From positions 1 through 17,390 of the forward strand of contig JASFYU010000163.1 in the NCBI GenBank assembly GCA_045046905.1: a stretch of 17,390 bases of DNA, given 5' to 3'. The first letter of the stretch is position 1, and every line of letters begins with the position of its first letter. Under the pieces are notes generated by a model that was not told where the DNA came from, did no database searches, and saw only the letters and a list, made by a program, of their open reading frames with translations. Shown piece by piece: positions 1 to 7,586 of the stretch. The position numbers and the translations under genes are program-made. The DNA is from JASFYU01 sp045046905 (GTDB taxonomy: Bacteria; Bacteroidota; Bacteroidia; Flavobacteriales; Flavobacteriaceae).

Positions 1-59
1 AAAATTGACTTCGAGTGAACAGTTACCTTTTCAGTACCTACTAAAATGCCAAGCCAATT

Positions 60-93
60 TAGTAGCTAAACTACTATAATCATAGTATTTTTG
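60..93 (+). promoter_or_regulatory. Candidate gpmI promoter with an upstream inverted repeat
   Basis: TATTTTTG at 86-93 fits the Bacteroidota -7 consensus TAnnTTTG and lies 22 bases before the gpmI ATG. No convincing -33 TTTG is seen at the expected distance. Just upstream, TAGTAG (60-65) and CTACTA (71-76) form a perfect 6-bp inverted repeat with a 5-base spacer. The assignment is inference from consensus matching only. Confidence 0.4.
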
Positions 94-115
94 AAATTTC
101 AACTTAAAACGTGTA

Positions 116-1633
116 ATGAACAAAAAAGTAATACTAATGATTTTGGACGGCTGGGGAAAATCGCCCGACCCCAAAGTCTCCGCAATAGACAATGCGAATA
201 CGCCTTTCGTAGATTCTCTCTATCAGAATTACCCGAATGCTGATCTATTGACCGACGGCATGAATGTAGGTCTGCCTGAAGGCCAAATGGGCAATAGTGA
301 AGTCGGCCATATGAATTTGGGTGCCGGCAGAATAGTGTATCAAGATTTTGCAAAAATAAACTTGGCCGTACAGGAAAACACCTTAAAGGATGAAAAAACA
401 CTTAAAGACGCTTTTTCTTATGCCAAGAAAAATAACAAGGCGGTTCACTTTTTAGGATTATTAGGAAATGGCGGTGTTCATAGCCACATTTCTCACCTTA
501 AAAGTTTAATATCTTCCAGTACTGATTATGGCCTTAAAAATGTCTATATACATGCCTTTACAGATGGTAGAGATGTAGATCCAAAAAGCGGCAAGGGGTT
601 TTTAGAGGACATTACTTCGTATTGTTCCGATAAAAGCGCAAAATTAGCCACGGTAATAGGTCGATATTATGCCATGGACAGAGATAAAAGATGGGAACGT
701 ATTAAATTGGCTTATGATGTTCTGGTGAACGGAATCGGAGAAAAATCAAATGACATCTCAAAAACTATACAACAGAGCTATGATAATAACATTACAGATG
801 AGTTTATCAAACCTGTGATACTGACAAATTCCGATGATTCTCCCATAGCCAAGATCAATGCGGACGATGTTGTCATCTTTTTTAATTTTAGAACAGATCG
901 TGGCCGCGAATTGACCCAAGTCCTCAACCAAGAAGACCATCACGAACAGAATATGCATAAGTTAAACCTGTATTATGTGACCATGACTAATTATGGTGAT
1001 TTCTTTAAGGGAATTCATGTAATATATGATAAAGAGAACATAAAGGAAACTTTGGGCGAAGTGATTTCTAAATCGGGAAAAACACAAATTCGTATAGCCG
1101 AAACAGAAAAATATCCACATGTCACCTTTTTCTTTAATGGCGGTAGAGAAGCCCCTTTTGATGGCGAACAAAGAATATTATGTCCTTCTCCAAAAGTGGC
1201 CACCTATGATCTACAACCTGAAATGAGTGCTTATGAAATTCGAGATGCTATTATTCCTGAATTAGAAAAAGGAGATGTTGATTTTGTGTGTCTTAACTTC
1301 GCCAACCCTGATATGGTAGGGCATACAGGAGACATGAATGCCGCCATAAAAGCTTGTGAAACGGTAGACAGCTGTGCAGAATCGGTTATTTCTACTGCAT
1401 TAAAGAATGGCTATACAACCATAGTCATTGCGGATCACGGCAATTGCGAAACCATGGTAAATCCTGATGGCAGTCCTAATACGGCTCATACTACAAATCT
1501 GGTGCCCTTGATTTTGGTAGATGAAGAAATCAAAGAAATAAAAGATGGCGTTTTGGGAGATATTGCCCCGACCATCCTAAAATTGATGGGAATACCGCAA
1601 CCTGATTTAATGACTCAAAAACCCTTGGTTTAA
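116..1633 (+). CDS. gpmI: 2,3-bisphosphoglycerate-independent phosphoglycerate mutase
   Basis: The enzyme interconverts 3-phosphoglycerate and 2-phosphoglycerate in glycolysis and gluconeogenesis. It is a cytosolic two-metal enzyme of the alkaline phosphatase superfamily. The 505-residue length is normal for the family. Visible family signatures are the N-terminal metal-binding LDGWG (D11), the phosphoserine loop around S61 in MGNSEVGH, the GVHSH motif (120-124), MDRDKRW (187-193), NFRTDR (257-262) in the phosphatase-transferase linker region, then the second metal-binding set NPDMVGHTGDM (397-407), ADHGN (439-443) and H458. The ATG at 116 is the only start that keeps the N-terminal metal motif at its usual place. 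A TAnnTTTG element lies 22 bases upstream. map follows after 31 bases and has its own good promoter match, so the two may be transcribed both together and separately. Nothing looks damaged. Confidence 0.97.
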   Translation: MNKKVILMILDGWGKSPDPKVSAIDNANTPFVDSLYQNYPNADLLTDGMNVGLPEGQMGNSEVGHMNLGAGRIVYQDFAKINLAVQENTLKDEKTLKDAFSYAKKNNKAVHFLGLLGNGGVHSHISHLKSLISSSTDYGLKNVYIHAFTDGRDVDPKSGKGFLEDITSYCSDKSAKLATVIGRYYAMDRDKRWERIKLAYDVLVNGIGEKSNDISKTIQQSYDNNITDEFIKPVILTNSDDSPIAKINADDVVIFFNFRTDRGRELTQVLNQEDHHEQNMHKLNLYYVTMTNYGDFFKGIHVIYDKENIKETLGEVISKSGKTQIRIAETEKYPHVTFFFNGGREAPFDGEQRILCPSPKVATYDLQPEMSAYEIRDAIIPELEKGDVDFVCLNFANPDMVGHTGDMNAAIKACETVDSCAESVISTALKNGYTTIVIADHGNCETMVNPDGSPNTAHTTNLVPLILVDEEIKEIKDGVLGDIAPTILKLMGIPQPDLMTQKPLV

Positions 1634-1659
1634 GAGGTATACCAAAACTTTTACATTTG
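1629..1659 (+). promoter_or_regulatory. Candidate promoter for map
   Basis: TACATTTG at 1652-1659 is a full match to TAnnTTTG. TTTA at 1629-1632, overlapping the gpmI stop, is one base off the -33 TTTG, with a 19-base spacer. The map ATG starts at 1665, so transcription would begin at or within a few bases of the start codon. Inferred by consensus only. Confidence 0.5.
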
Positions 1660-1664
1660 CTGTT

Positions 1665-2483
1665 ATGGTAAAAATCAAAACGTCAGAAGAAATCGAATTG
1701 ATGCGAGAGAGTGCACTAGTGGTCTCAAAAACCTTGGGCATGTTAGCCTCCGAGATAAAACCTGGTGTCACGGCGCTATATTTAGATACATTGGCTGAAG
1801 ATTTTATTAGAGAGCAAGGTGCCGAACCCGGTTTCTTGGGTATGTATGATTTTCCTAACACCTTGAATATGAGTCCGAACGCTCAAGTAGTACACGGTAT
1901 TCCTACCGATGTGCCCTTAAGGGATGGTGACATCATATCAGTCGATTGTGGGGCCCTAAAAAATGAGTATTATGGCGACCACGCCTATACTTTTGAAGTA
2001 GGGGAAATAGCCGCAGACACCAAAAACCTCTTACGGGTTACCAAAGAATCACTCTATTTGGGAATCCGCGAATTTAAGGTAGGTAAGCGTGTGGGCGATG
2101 TTGCCTATGCCATTCAAAACCATTGTGAGAAACATGGCTATGGGGTAGTACGAGAATTGGTCGGACATGGTTTGGGAAAAAAATTACACGAAGGCCCAGA
2201 AATGCCTAATTACGGTAAACGTGGCAGAGGAAAAAAATTCACCGAGGGCATGGTCGTGGCTATTGAACCCATGATTAACATGGGTACCCGAAGAATAAAA
2301 CAGTTAAAGGATGGCTGGACCATTCTTACAGCCGATGGACAACCAAGTGCTCATTTTGAACACAATATAGCCATCGTAAACGGAAAACCAGAGCTACTTT
2401 CGACCTTTCAATATATTTATGAAGCCTTGGGTATAGTGAGTGATGAGGAGGAAGCGTTTAGGAAGAAAAAGTTACAACTATAG
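1665..2483 (+). CDS. map: Methionine aminopeptidase, type I
   Basis: It removes the initiator methionine from nascent proteins in the cytosol using two divalent metal ions. The 272-residue protein shows the whole type I pita-bread active site: metal ligands D94 (in SVDCGA), D105 (in GDHAYTF), H168 (in VGHGLG), E201 (in AIEPM) and E232 (in FEHN), with the catalytic histidines H77 (in VHGIP) and H175. The spacing between the two aspartates and to the later ligands matches the E. coli enzyme. There is no N-terminal SH3-like or zinc-finger extension, so this is the short bacterial form. A methyltransferase gene follows after 11 bases and is probably co-transcribed. The predicted promoter lies so close that the message could be leaderless. 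Confidence 0.97.
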   Translation: MVKIKTSEEIELMRESALVVSKTLGMLASEIKPGVTALYLDTLAEDFIREQGAEPGFLGMYDFPNTLNMSPNAQVVHGIPTDVPLRDGDIISVDCGALKNEYYGDHAYTFEVGEIAADTKNLLRVTKESLYLGIREFKVGKRVGDVAYAIQNHCEKHGYGVVRELVGHGLGKKLHEGPEMPNYGKRGRGKKFTEGMVVAIEPMINMGTRRIKQLKDGWTILTADGQPSAHFEHNIAIVNGKPELLSTFQYIYEALGIVSDEEEAFRKKKLQL

Positions 2484-2494
2484 ACAGATCAACA

Positions 2495-3259
2495 ATGAAG
2501 AAAGTCTTTAAGTTTGTCTTAAATCTATTGCCTAGGCCATTACTCATTAGATTAAGTTATTTAGTAAAACCGATACTTGCTTTTTCATTAAAAGGAAATA
2601 CATACGAAGACCCCATAGACGGCAGGCGGTTCAAAAGTTTTTTACCCTATGGCTATGAAAGCCCTAGAGACAATGTCTTATCACCCTCTACCCTATCCTT
2701 GGAGCGCCATCGACTGTTATGGCTATTTCTAAAACATAAGACAAACTTTTTCACCGCCCCACATAAAGTCTTGCATTTTGCACCCGAACAAGCTTTTTAT
2801 AAACGATTCAGAAAATTGAAGAATCTTGACTATACGACCACTGATCTGAATTCACCATTGGCTGATGTAAAAGCAGATATATGTGAACTACCCTTCGAGG
2901 ATAATTCTTTTGATATCATTCTATGTAATCATGTATTGGAGCATATTCCGCAAGACACCAAGGCCATGCAAGAACTATATCGCATTCTTAAACCAGGGGG
3001 TTGGGGCATATTTCAAATTCCGCAAGATAAAGATCGTGAAAAGACTTTCGAAGACCATTCAATTACTGATAAGAAAGAACGGGCCAAGATATTTGGGCAG
3101 TACGATCACGTTCGTATTTATGGGCAAGATTATTTTAATAAACTAAGAACCATTGGTTTTGAAGTTGAAGAAATAGATTATACGGCTTATTTATCCTCTT
3201 CTGAAATTGAAAAGTACCGTTTGGCAAAAGGAGAGATTATTCCACTTGTGAAGAAGTAA
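2495..3259 (+). CDS. Class I SAM-dependent methyltransferase, substrate unknown
   Basis: This 254-residue protein has a Rossmann-type methyltransferase core at about residues 90-180. KVLHFAPEQAF (91-101) stands in the place of motif I but lacks the usual G-x-G glycines. DYTTTDL (112-118) carries the acidic ribose-binding position. ADICELPFEDNSFDII (127-142), NHVLEHI (145-151) and LYRILKPGGWGIFQIP (161-176) are typical of the Methyltransf_11 kind. The first 35 residues are hydrophobic and basic (two LxRP/LIRL-like stretches), which could allow membrane contact, but there is no clear signal peptide. It follows map by 11 bases. Its stop codon TAA (3257-3259) is the first triplet of the palindromic element that fills the gap to apbE. 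The substrate cannot be read from sequence. Confidence 0.85.
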   Translation: MKKVFKFVLNLLPRPLLIRLSYLVKPILAFSLKGNTYEDPIDGRRFKSFLPYGYESPRDNVLSPSTLSLERHRLLWLFLKHKTNFFTAPHKVLHFAPEQAFYKRFRKLKNLDYTTTDLNSPLADVKADICELPFEDNSFDIILCNHVLEHIPQDTKAMQELYRILKPGGWGIFQIPQDKDREKTFEDHSITDKKERAKIFGQYDHVRIYGQDYFNKLRTIGFEVEEIDYTAYLSSSEIEKYRLAKGEIIPLVKK

Positions 3260-3422
3260 TACCAATTTAACTATAAACTAAGTTATTCAAACGCATTCAA
3301 TTTTAGTTGTATCTCTTTACTCATCATTTCCGTAACCGTAGCTATGCAAATAACTCGAAGCAGGATAAAACAAAAAAGCAATTTTGTTTTCTGTGACTCA
3401 CTTTATAGTTAATTTGGTATAA
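3257..3422. repeat. Palindromic intergenic element, about 166 bp, copy 1
   Basis: The ends are a long imperfect terminal inverted repeat: 3257-3283 against the reverse complement of 3396-3422 matches at 23 of 27 positions. The inner core TACCAATTTAACTATAAA (3260-3277) matches the complement of 3402-3419 at 17 of 18. The arms contain the stop codons of both converging genes, and the last residues of ApbE are encoded within the right arm. Inside is a second perfect 9-bp hairpin, AAAACAAAA (3367-3375) with TTTTGTTTT (3382-3390). The element may act as a bidirectional terminator. Its form is that of a MITE or REP-like repeat, and a related degraded copy lies at 16386-16502. No transposase is nearby. 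Confidence 0.7.
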
Positions 3423-4419
3423 GCACCTTTTTAAAACCAGCGGTCATAAATTCTTGAACTAGACCCTCTTCATCAATATATATAATATAAACGTCGAGTT
3501 CTTTCTGTTGGCTGATTAGTTTTAGAGCATCATCAAAATCCATTGCCATAAAAGCGGTCGCAAAAGCATCAGCCTTGGCACAGGTATCGGCCAAAATGGT
3601 TACTCCTAGTGTATTTGAATTTTTGGTAAATCCGGTTATGGGGTCAACGGTATGTACGTATTTCTTGCCGGTCAGCGAATCAAGCCTGAATTTTCTATAA
3701 TTACCCGAAGAAGCAAGCGCTCTGTTCTTTAGCCATATCAAAGTCTTGAGTTTCCGCCCTTCTTCTATCTGTGGATCATCAATACCGACTACCCATGGTT
3801 TTTCTTTAATGCTATTTTCTCCCTTGGCAACCAACTCCCCTCCTACTTCTATAAGATACTGTTTAATCTTCTTTTCATCAAAAAGAACGGCCAAACGATC
3901 TATCGCATATCCTTTTGCAATGGCATTAAAATCAAAATAAATATTCGGGTGAGATTTCAAGATTCTATTTTCAGCACTTATAGCCACCTTATCAAAACCG
4001 ACAAAATTTAAAAGGCTATCCACTTTCGTGCTATCCATAATTATTTTCGGCCCAGGGCCAAAGCCCCAGGCATTGACCAAAACCCCAACGGTCGGATCAA
4101 AATAGCCGTCCGTTTTTTGATAAATTACTTTCGAGAGTTCAAATACGTCTCGAAACATTTGATCTACCACAACGGTAGAGTCACCTTGATTAATCTTAGA
4201 AATATCGGAAGTGGGAATATAGGTAGAGAGCGATTGATTGACCACTCTAAACACCGAGTCAATTTCTTTTTGAAAGTCAAGCTCCTTATCGGCCAAATAA
4301 ATAATACTATACGATGTTCCCAAAGCAGCCCCGACACTTCTATTTTTAATGAGATTTTCGGTATCAGAAGCACAGGAAACCAAGAATATGGTCAGTAAAA
4401 GCAGCGTTACTCTAAACAT
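3409..4419 (-). CDS. apbE: ApbE-type FAD:protein FMN transferase, lipoprotein
   Basis: ApbE transfers FMN from FAD to a threonine of target proteins through a phosphoester bond, with Mg2+. Its established targets include NqrB and NqrC. The 336-residue protein begins with a lipoprotein signal: a hydrophobic stretch and lipobox LVSC with C16, so it should be anchored on the periplasmic side. Family signatures are YFDFNAIAKGYAID (161-174), EVGGE (191-195), the HTVDPITG motif (256-263) and TCAKADAFATA (279-289) for metal and FAD binding. The ATG at 4419 overlaps the 3' end of the upstream small gene by 8 bases, which suggests translational coupling. The last codons and the stop lie inside the palindromic element at 3257-3422. 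It sits downstream of nqrF as in many Nqr-containing bacteria. Confidence 0.95.
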   Translation of the reverse strand: MFRVTLLLLTIFLVSCASDTENLIKNRSVGAALGTSYSIIYLADKELDFQKEIDSVFRVVNQSLSTYIPTSDISKINQGDSTVVVDQMFRDVFELSKVIYQKTDGYFDPTVGVLVNAWGFGPGPKIIMDSTKVDSLLNFVGFDKVAISAENRILKSHPNIYFDFNAIAKGYAIDRLAVLFDEKKIKQYLIEVGGELVAKGENSIKEKPWVVGIDDPQIEEGRKLKTLIWLKNRALASSGNYRKFRLDSLTGKKYVHTVDPITGFTKNSNTLGVTILADTCAKADAFATAFMAMDFDDALKLISQQKELDVYIIYIDEEGLVQEFMTAGFKKVLIPN

Positions 4420-4777
4420 CTTTTATTTCGATAAGTCCATCATAATGTACTATATAAGGCTCATTCAAATATACGGGTAATGTTTGATCCTCGGCATTGG
4501 AAAGGACTACACCAGCATAGTATGTTCTAGCCTTTTGTTCATTCGCATGCTTCTTCATTTTTTTCATTAAAACCCTATCAAACACCCTAGGGTTTTCAGA
4601 ATAATCAACACTGCGTACTACAATAAAATGCAGTTCTTTTTCTTTTAAGCAAACAAACTGCGGATTCTTTTTGGGCTTACTATTTACACCCATAAATTCA
4701 AATCCTTCGGCTTCAAGCTGTTTCCCAACAATATTCATTGCCAGATTATGAAGTTCTTGTTCAGTAAGTGCTTTCAT
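4412..4777 (-). CDS. Uncharacterised small protein between nqrF and apbE
   Basis: I do not recognise a characterised family. The 121-residue protein has no signal peptide, no membrane segment and only one cysteine (C43), so it is probably cytosolic and not an iron-sulfur subunit. From the sequence I expect an N-terminal helix (about 5-25, NLAMNIVGKQLEAEGF), strands around 38-56 (PQFVCLKEKELHFIVVRS), a lysine-rich helix (68-82, RVLMKKMKKHANEQK) and C-terminal strands (85-118). That order loosely resembles a small PD-(D/E)XK nuclease-like fold with no intact catalytic motif; this is a weak guess. Its end overlaps apbE by 8 bases, and it is separated from nqrF by 64 bases that hold a terminator-like hairpin. 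Its position suggests a role with ApbE or Nqr. An automatic annotation could mislabel it as an Nqr subunit because of its position; it has none of the NqrF motifs. Confidence 0.85.
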   Translation of the reverse strand: MKALTEQELHNLAMNIVGKQLEAEGFEFMGVNSKPKKNPQFVCLKEKELHFIVVRSVDYSENPRVFDRVLMKKMKKHANEQKARTYYAGVVLSNAEDQTLPVYLNEPYIVHYDGLIEIKDV

Positions 4778-4782
4778 GGTTC

Positions 4783-4821
4783 AAAAAAACCTGACGGCGT
4801 ATAAGAACAGCGGTCAGGTTT
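4783..4821 (-). terminator. Rho-independent terminator after nqrF
   Basis: On the minus strand, AAACCTGAC (complement of 4813-4821) pairs perfectly over 9 bp with GTCAGGTTT (complement of 4787-4795) across a 17-base loop, and the 3' arm runs into a seven-T tract (4783-4789). It lies between the nqrF stop (4842) and the ATG of the small gene (4777). It would end or reduce transcription from the nqr operon before the small gene and apbE. Confidence 0.7.
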
Positions 4822-4841
4822 ATATTTTATTCAGTTAGTTC

Positions 4842-6149
4842 TTATCCTCCAAAGTCATCAAATCGAATATGTTCATCGGGGATACCGTAATCCTCTCCCA
4901 TTTTCTGCACAGCCTTGTTCATCAATGGTGGCCCACAGAAATACAATTCTATATCCTCAGGAGATTCGTGTAGACTCAGATAGTTTTCTATTACACAATT
5001 ATGAATAAACCCAACAAAACCATCTCCTGGGGCATCAATATTCTCTTTCACTTTCCAGTTATCTTCAGGCATAGGTTCAGAAAGGGCCAGATAAAATTTA
5101 AAGTTTGGAAAATCTTTCGCCAATTGTTTGAAATGATCCAAATAGAACAATTCACGTTTCGAACGACCCCCGTACCAATAACTAACTTTACGGTTGGTCT
5201 TTAAGGTTCTGAACAGGTGATACAAATGTGATCGCATAGGAGCCATTCCTGCACCACCACCGACATATAACATTTCTGAGTCCGATTCATTGATATAGAA
5301 CTCTCCATAGGGCCCTGAAATGGTGACATCATCACCGGGTTTTAGTGAAAATATATAGGAAGATGCAATACCTGGGTTCACATCCATCCATCCATTTATT
5401 GAACGGTCCCATGGTGGGGTAGCGATACGAACGTTCAACATAATCTCACGGCCTTCAGCAGGGTAAGATGCCATTGAATAGGCACGTTCAACAACTTCAG
5501 GGTTTTTCATGACCAAGGGCCATAAATTGAACTTGTCCCATTCCGCTTGAAATTTATCAGGGGTTTCATGCTCCTCAGGATGCGCAGTTATATCAATGTC
5601 AGAAAATTTGATTTCACATTCCGGAATTTCAATTTGAATATATCCTCCGGCCTTATAGCCCATATCCTCAGGAATTTCAACTACGAATTCCTTGATAAAG
5701 GAGGCAACGTTAAAATTACGAACCACTTTAGCTGGCCATTTCTTAATACCGAATACTTCTTCAGGAATAGTAATTTCCATGTCTTGGTTCACCTTCACCT
5801 GACAGGCTAAACGAACACCATGATTCAGTTCTTTTTTTGAAAAATGCGGCGTTTCGGTTGGCAGGGCCTCACCACCACCTGAAAGTACGTGACATTCACA
5901 CTGTATACAGGTGCCACCACCTCCACAGGCCGAAGGCAAAAATATCTTTTGATTACCCAAAGTAGTAAGTAATGAGTTACCAGACCCTACTTCGATTTTC
6001 TTCTCACCGTTAATGGTAATAGTAACAGGGCCAGAAGGCGATAATTTTTCTTTGGTAAATAACAATAGTGCTACCAATAAAAGAAGTAGTATCATAAAAG
6101 CGACTACGGTAATCAATATGGTTCCACCGGTACTTGCAACTAGAATCAT
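4842..6149 (-). CDS. nqrF: Na+-translocating NADH:quinone reductase, subunit F
   Basis: NqrF is the entry point of the pump: it oxidises NADH and passes electrons through FAD and a [2Fe-2S] cluster. The 435-residue protein has one N-terminal membrane helix (about 8-31), then a plant-type ferredoxin domain with cysteines C75, C81, C84 and C116 in the NqrF spacing C-x5-C-x2-C-x31-C. A ferredoxin-reductase domain follows with the FAD motif RAYSMAS (222-228), the NADH-binding GGGAGMAP (297-304) and CGPP (405-408). It ends in the characteristic FDDFGG. All cofactor residues I would expect are present. It is the last gene of the tight nqr operon, starting 2 bases after nqrE, and is followed by a strong terminator. 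Confidence 0.97.
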   Translation of the reverse strand: MILVASTGGTILITVVAFMILLLLLVALLLFTKEKLSPSGPVTITINGEKKIEVGSGNSLLTTLGNQKIFLPSACGGGGTCIQCECHVLSGGGEALPTETPHFSKKELNHGVRLACQVKVNQDMEITIPEEVFGIKKWPAKVVRNFNVASFIKEFVVEIPEDMGYKAGGYIQIEIPECEIKFSDIDITAHPEEHETPDKFQAEWDKFNLWPLVMKNPEVVERAYSMASYPAEGREIMLNVRIATPPWDRSINGWMDVNPGIASSYIFSLKPGDDVTISGPYGEFYINESDSEMLYVGGGAGMAPMRSHLYHLFRTLKTNRKVSYWYGGRSKRELFYLDHFKQLAKDFPNFKFYLALSEPMPEDNWKVKENIDAPGDGFVGFIHNCVIENYLSLHESPEDIELYFCGPPLMNKAVQKMGEDYGIPDEHIRFDDFGG

Positions 6150-6151
6150 GC

Positions 6152-6913
6152 TTATTCGTTTATAACTGTGTTATAGGAAATCTCTTTTTCATCGATCTCT
6201 TTTTCAATTTTCACTTGTTGTTCCGCAGACAGGTTTTCTTCTTCTATTTTCTCTGCCATGGTCTTCTCCTCTACTGGCGGTGGTGAATCATCACCACCTG
6301 TCAACATGCCTCCAAAACTCTGGAAACCGATACCCATTAGACCTGTAATAATAAAGGTGATACCCAAGCCTCTCAATGCCGGTGGCACATTTGAATATCT
6401 GATTTTCTCACGAATCGCCGCAATGGCCAAAATAGCCAAGAACCATCCGATACCAGAACTGATCCCATAGTTTAATGCGAGACCCAAAGTCTCTATTTCT
6501 CTGGCCTGCATAAATAAAGACCCTCCTAAAATGGCACAGTTTACAGCGATTAGCGGTAAAAAGATCCCCAAGGAGTTATATAATGAAGGAGAGAATTTTT
6601 CGACAACAATTTCTACCAACTGCACCATGGTAGCAATAGTGGCAATAAATAAGATGAAAGACAGAAAACTCAAATTATAGTCGGCATACTCGGGGCCTAA
6701 CCATTCCAAGGCACCGTCTCTCAACAGGTACTTGTCTAACAACCAGTTCAAGGGTACGGTCACGGCCAATACAAAGATTACCGCGGCGCCTAGACCTACC
6801 GCAGTCGCTACCTTCTTGGATACGGCCAAAAAGGAACACATGCCCAAGAACACGGCAAAAACCATGTTATCAATAAAGATGGACTTAAAAAATAATTCTA
6901 CATGCTCTAACAT
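6152..6913 (-). CDS. nqrE: Na+-translocating NADH:quinone reductase, subunit E
   Basis: An integral membrane subunit of the Na+ pump, with six expected helices within residues 1-200. Together with NqrD it holds an intramembrane iron-sulfur cluster; the expected cysteines are present as C26 (in LGMCSFLAVSKK) and C126 (in PLIAVNCAILGGS). The protein is 253 residues, about 50 longer than the roughly 200-residue proteobacterial NqrE. The extra part (about 201-253) is a hydrophilic tail with a GGDDSPPP hinge and about 15 acidic against 5 basic residues. It lies 2 bases upstream of nqrF and 21 bases after nqrD, the largest gap in the nqr operon. Confidence 0.96.
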   Translation of the reverse strand: MLEHVELFFKSIFIDNMVFAVFLGMCSFLAVSKKVATAVGLGAAVIFVLAVTVPLNWLLDKYLLRDGALEWLGPEYADYNLSFLSFILFIATIATMVQLVEIVVEKFSPSLYNSLGIFLPLIAVNCAILGGSLFMQAREIETLGLALNYGISSGIGWFLAILAIAAIREKIRYSNVPPALRGLGITFIITGLMGIGFQSFGGMLTGGDDSPPPVEEKTMAEKIEEENLSAEQQVKIEKEIDEKEISYNTVINE

Positions 6914-6934
6914 ACTATTCTCTTTAACCTATAA

Positions 6935-7582
6935 TTAGTTATCTTCTACCAAGGCAGGATTTCTGGATCTTTGTACCCAAATAATGATTCCGACCACTAT
7001 CAAGGCCGCTGGTGGTATAATCATAAAACCATTGTTCTCGTAGCCAAAGGAATAAAGGCCGGTCTTCTCGATCGGATTACCAAGCACCGGAAAACCGAAC
7101 AAGGTACCAGAGCCAAACAGTTCTCTGATAAAACCAACAATCACTAAGATCAGTCCGTATCCGAAAGAATTACCGATACCATCTAAAAATGACCTCCAAG
7201 GGCCATTAGCCAATGCAAAGGCCTCAAACCTACCCATAATAATACAGTTGGTAATAATCAAACCAACAAACACAGAAAGTGTTTTACTGAGTTCATATGC
7301 AAAGGCTTTTAATACCTGATCCACGATGATAACCAAAGCGGCTACAACTATTAATTGCACAATAATCCTGATTTTTGGAGGAATGATATTCCTCAACAAG
7401 GAAATGACCACATTACCGATACTTAAAACAAAAAGTACCGAGATAGCCATCACAATCGAGGCTTTTAACTCTGCCGTAATCGCCAAGGCAGAACAAATAC
7501 CCAATACCTGAATGGTTATAGGGTTATTATCCGCTAAGGGATCTAAAATAAGGTTGGTATCCTTCTTTGAAAGTAGTGCCAT
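6935..7582 (-). CDS. nqrD: Na+-translocating NADH:quinone reductase, subunit D
   Basis: A six-helix membrane subunit, homologous to NqrE and to RnfE/A. The 215-residue length is normal. The cluster cysteines are present: C30 (in VLGICSALA) and C113 (in LIITNCIIMGR), in the inverted-topology arrangement shared with NqrE. The motif NSFGYGLILV and the loop before IRELFGSGTLFG are typical of the subunit. It starts 4 bases after the end of nqrC and is clearly part of the same transcript. No anomalies seen. Confidence 0.96.
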   Translation of the reverse strand: MALLSKKDTNLILDPLADNNPITIQVLGICSALAITAELKASIVMAISVLFVLSIGNVVISLLRNIIPPKIRIIVQLIVVAALVIIVDQVLKAFAYELSKTLSVFVGLIITNCIIMGRFEAFALANGPWRSFLDGIGNSFGYGLILVIVGFIRELFGSGTLFGFPVLGNPIEKTGLYSFGYENNGFMIIPPAALIVVGIIIWVQRSRNPALVEDN

Positions 7583-7586
7583 ATTT

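Noticed and set aside
2883..3146. 87-codon open frame inside the methyltransferase gene
   Set aside because: It is in another frame of a well-conserved methyltransferase core and has no family features.
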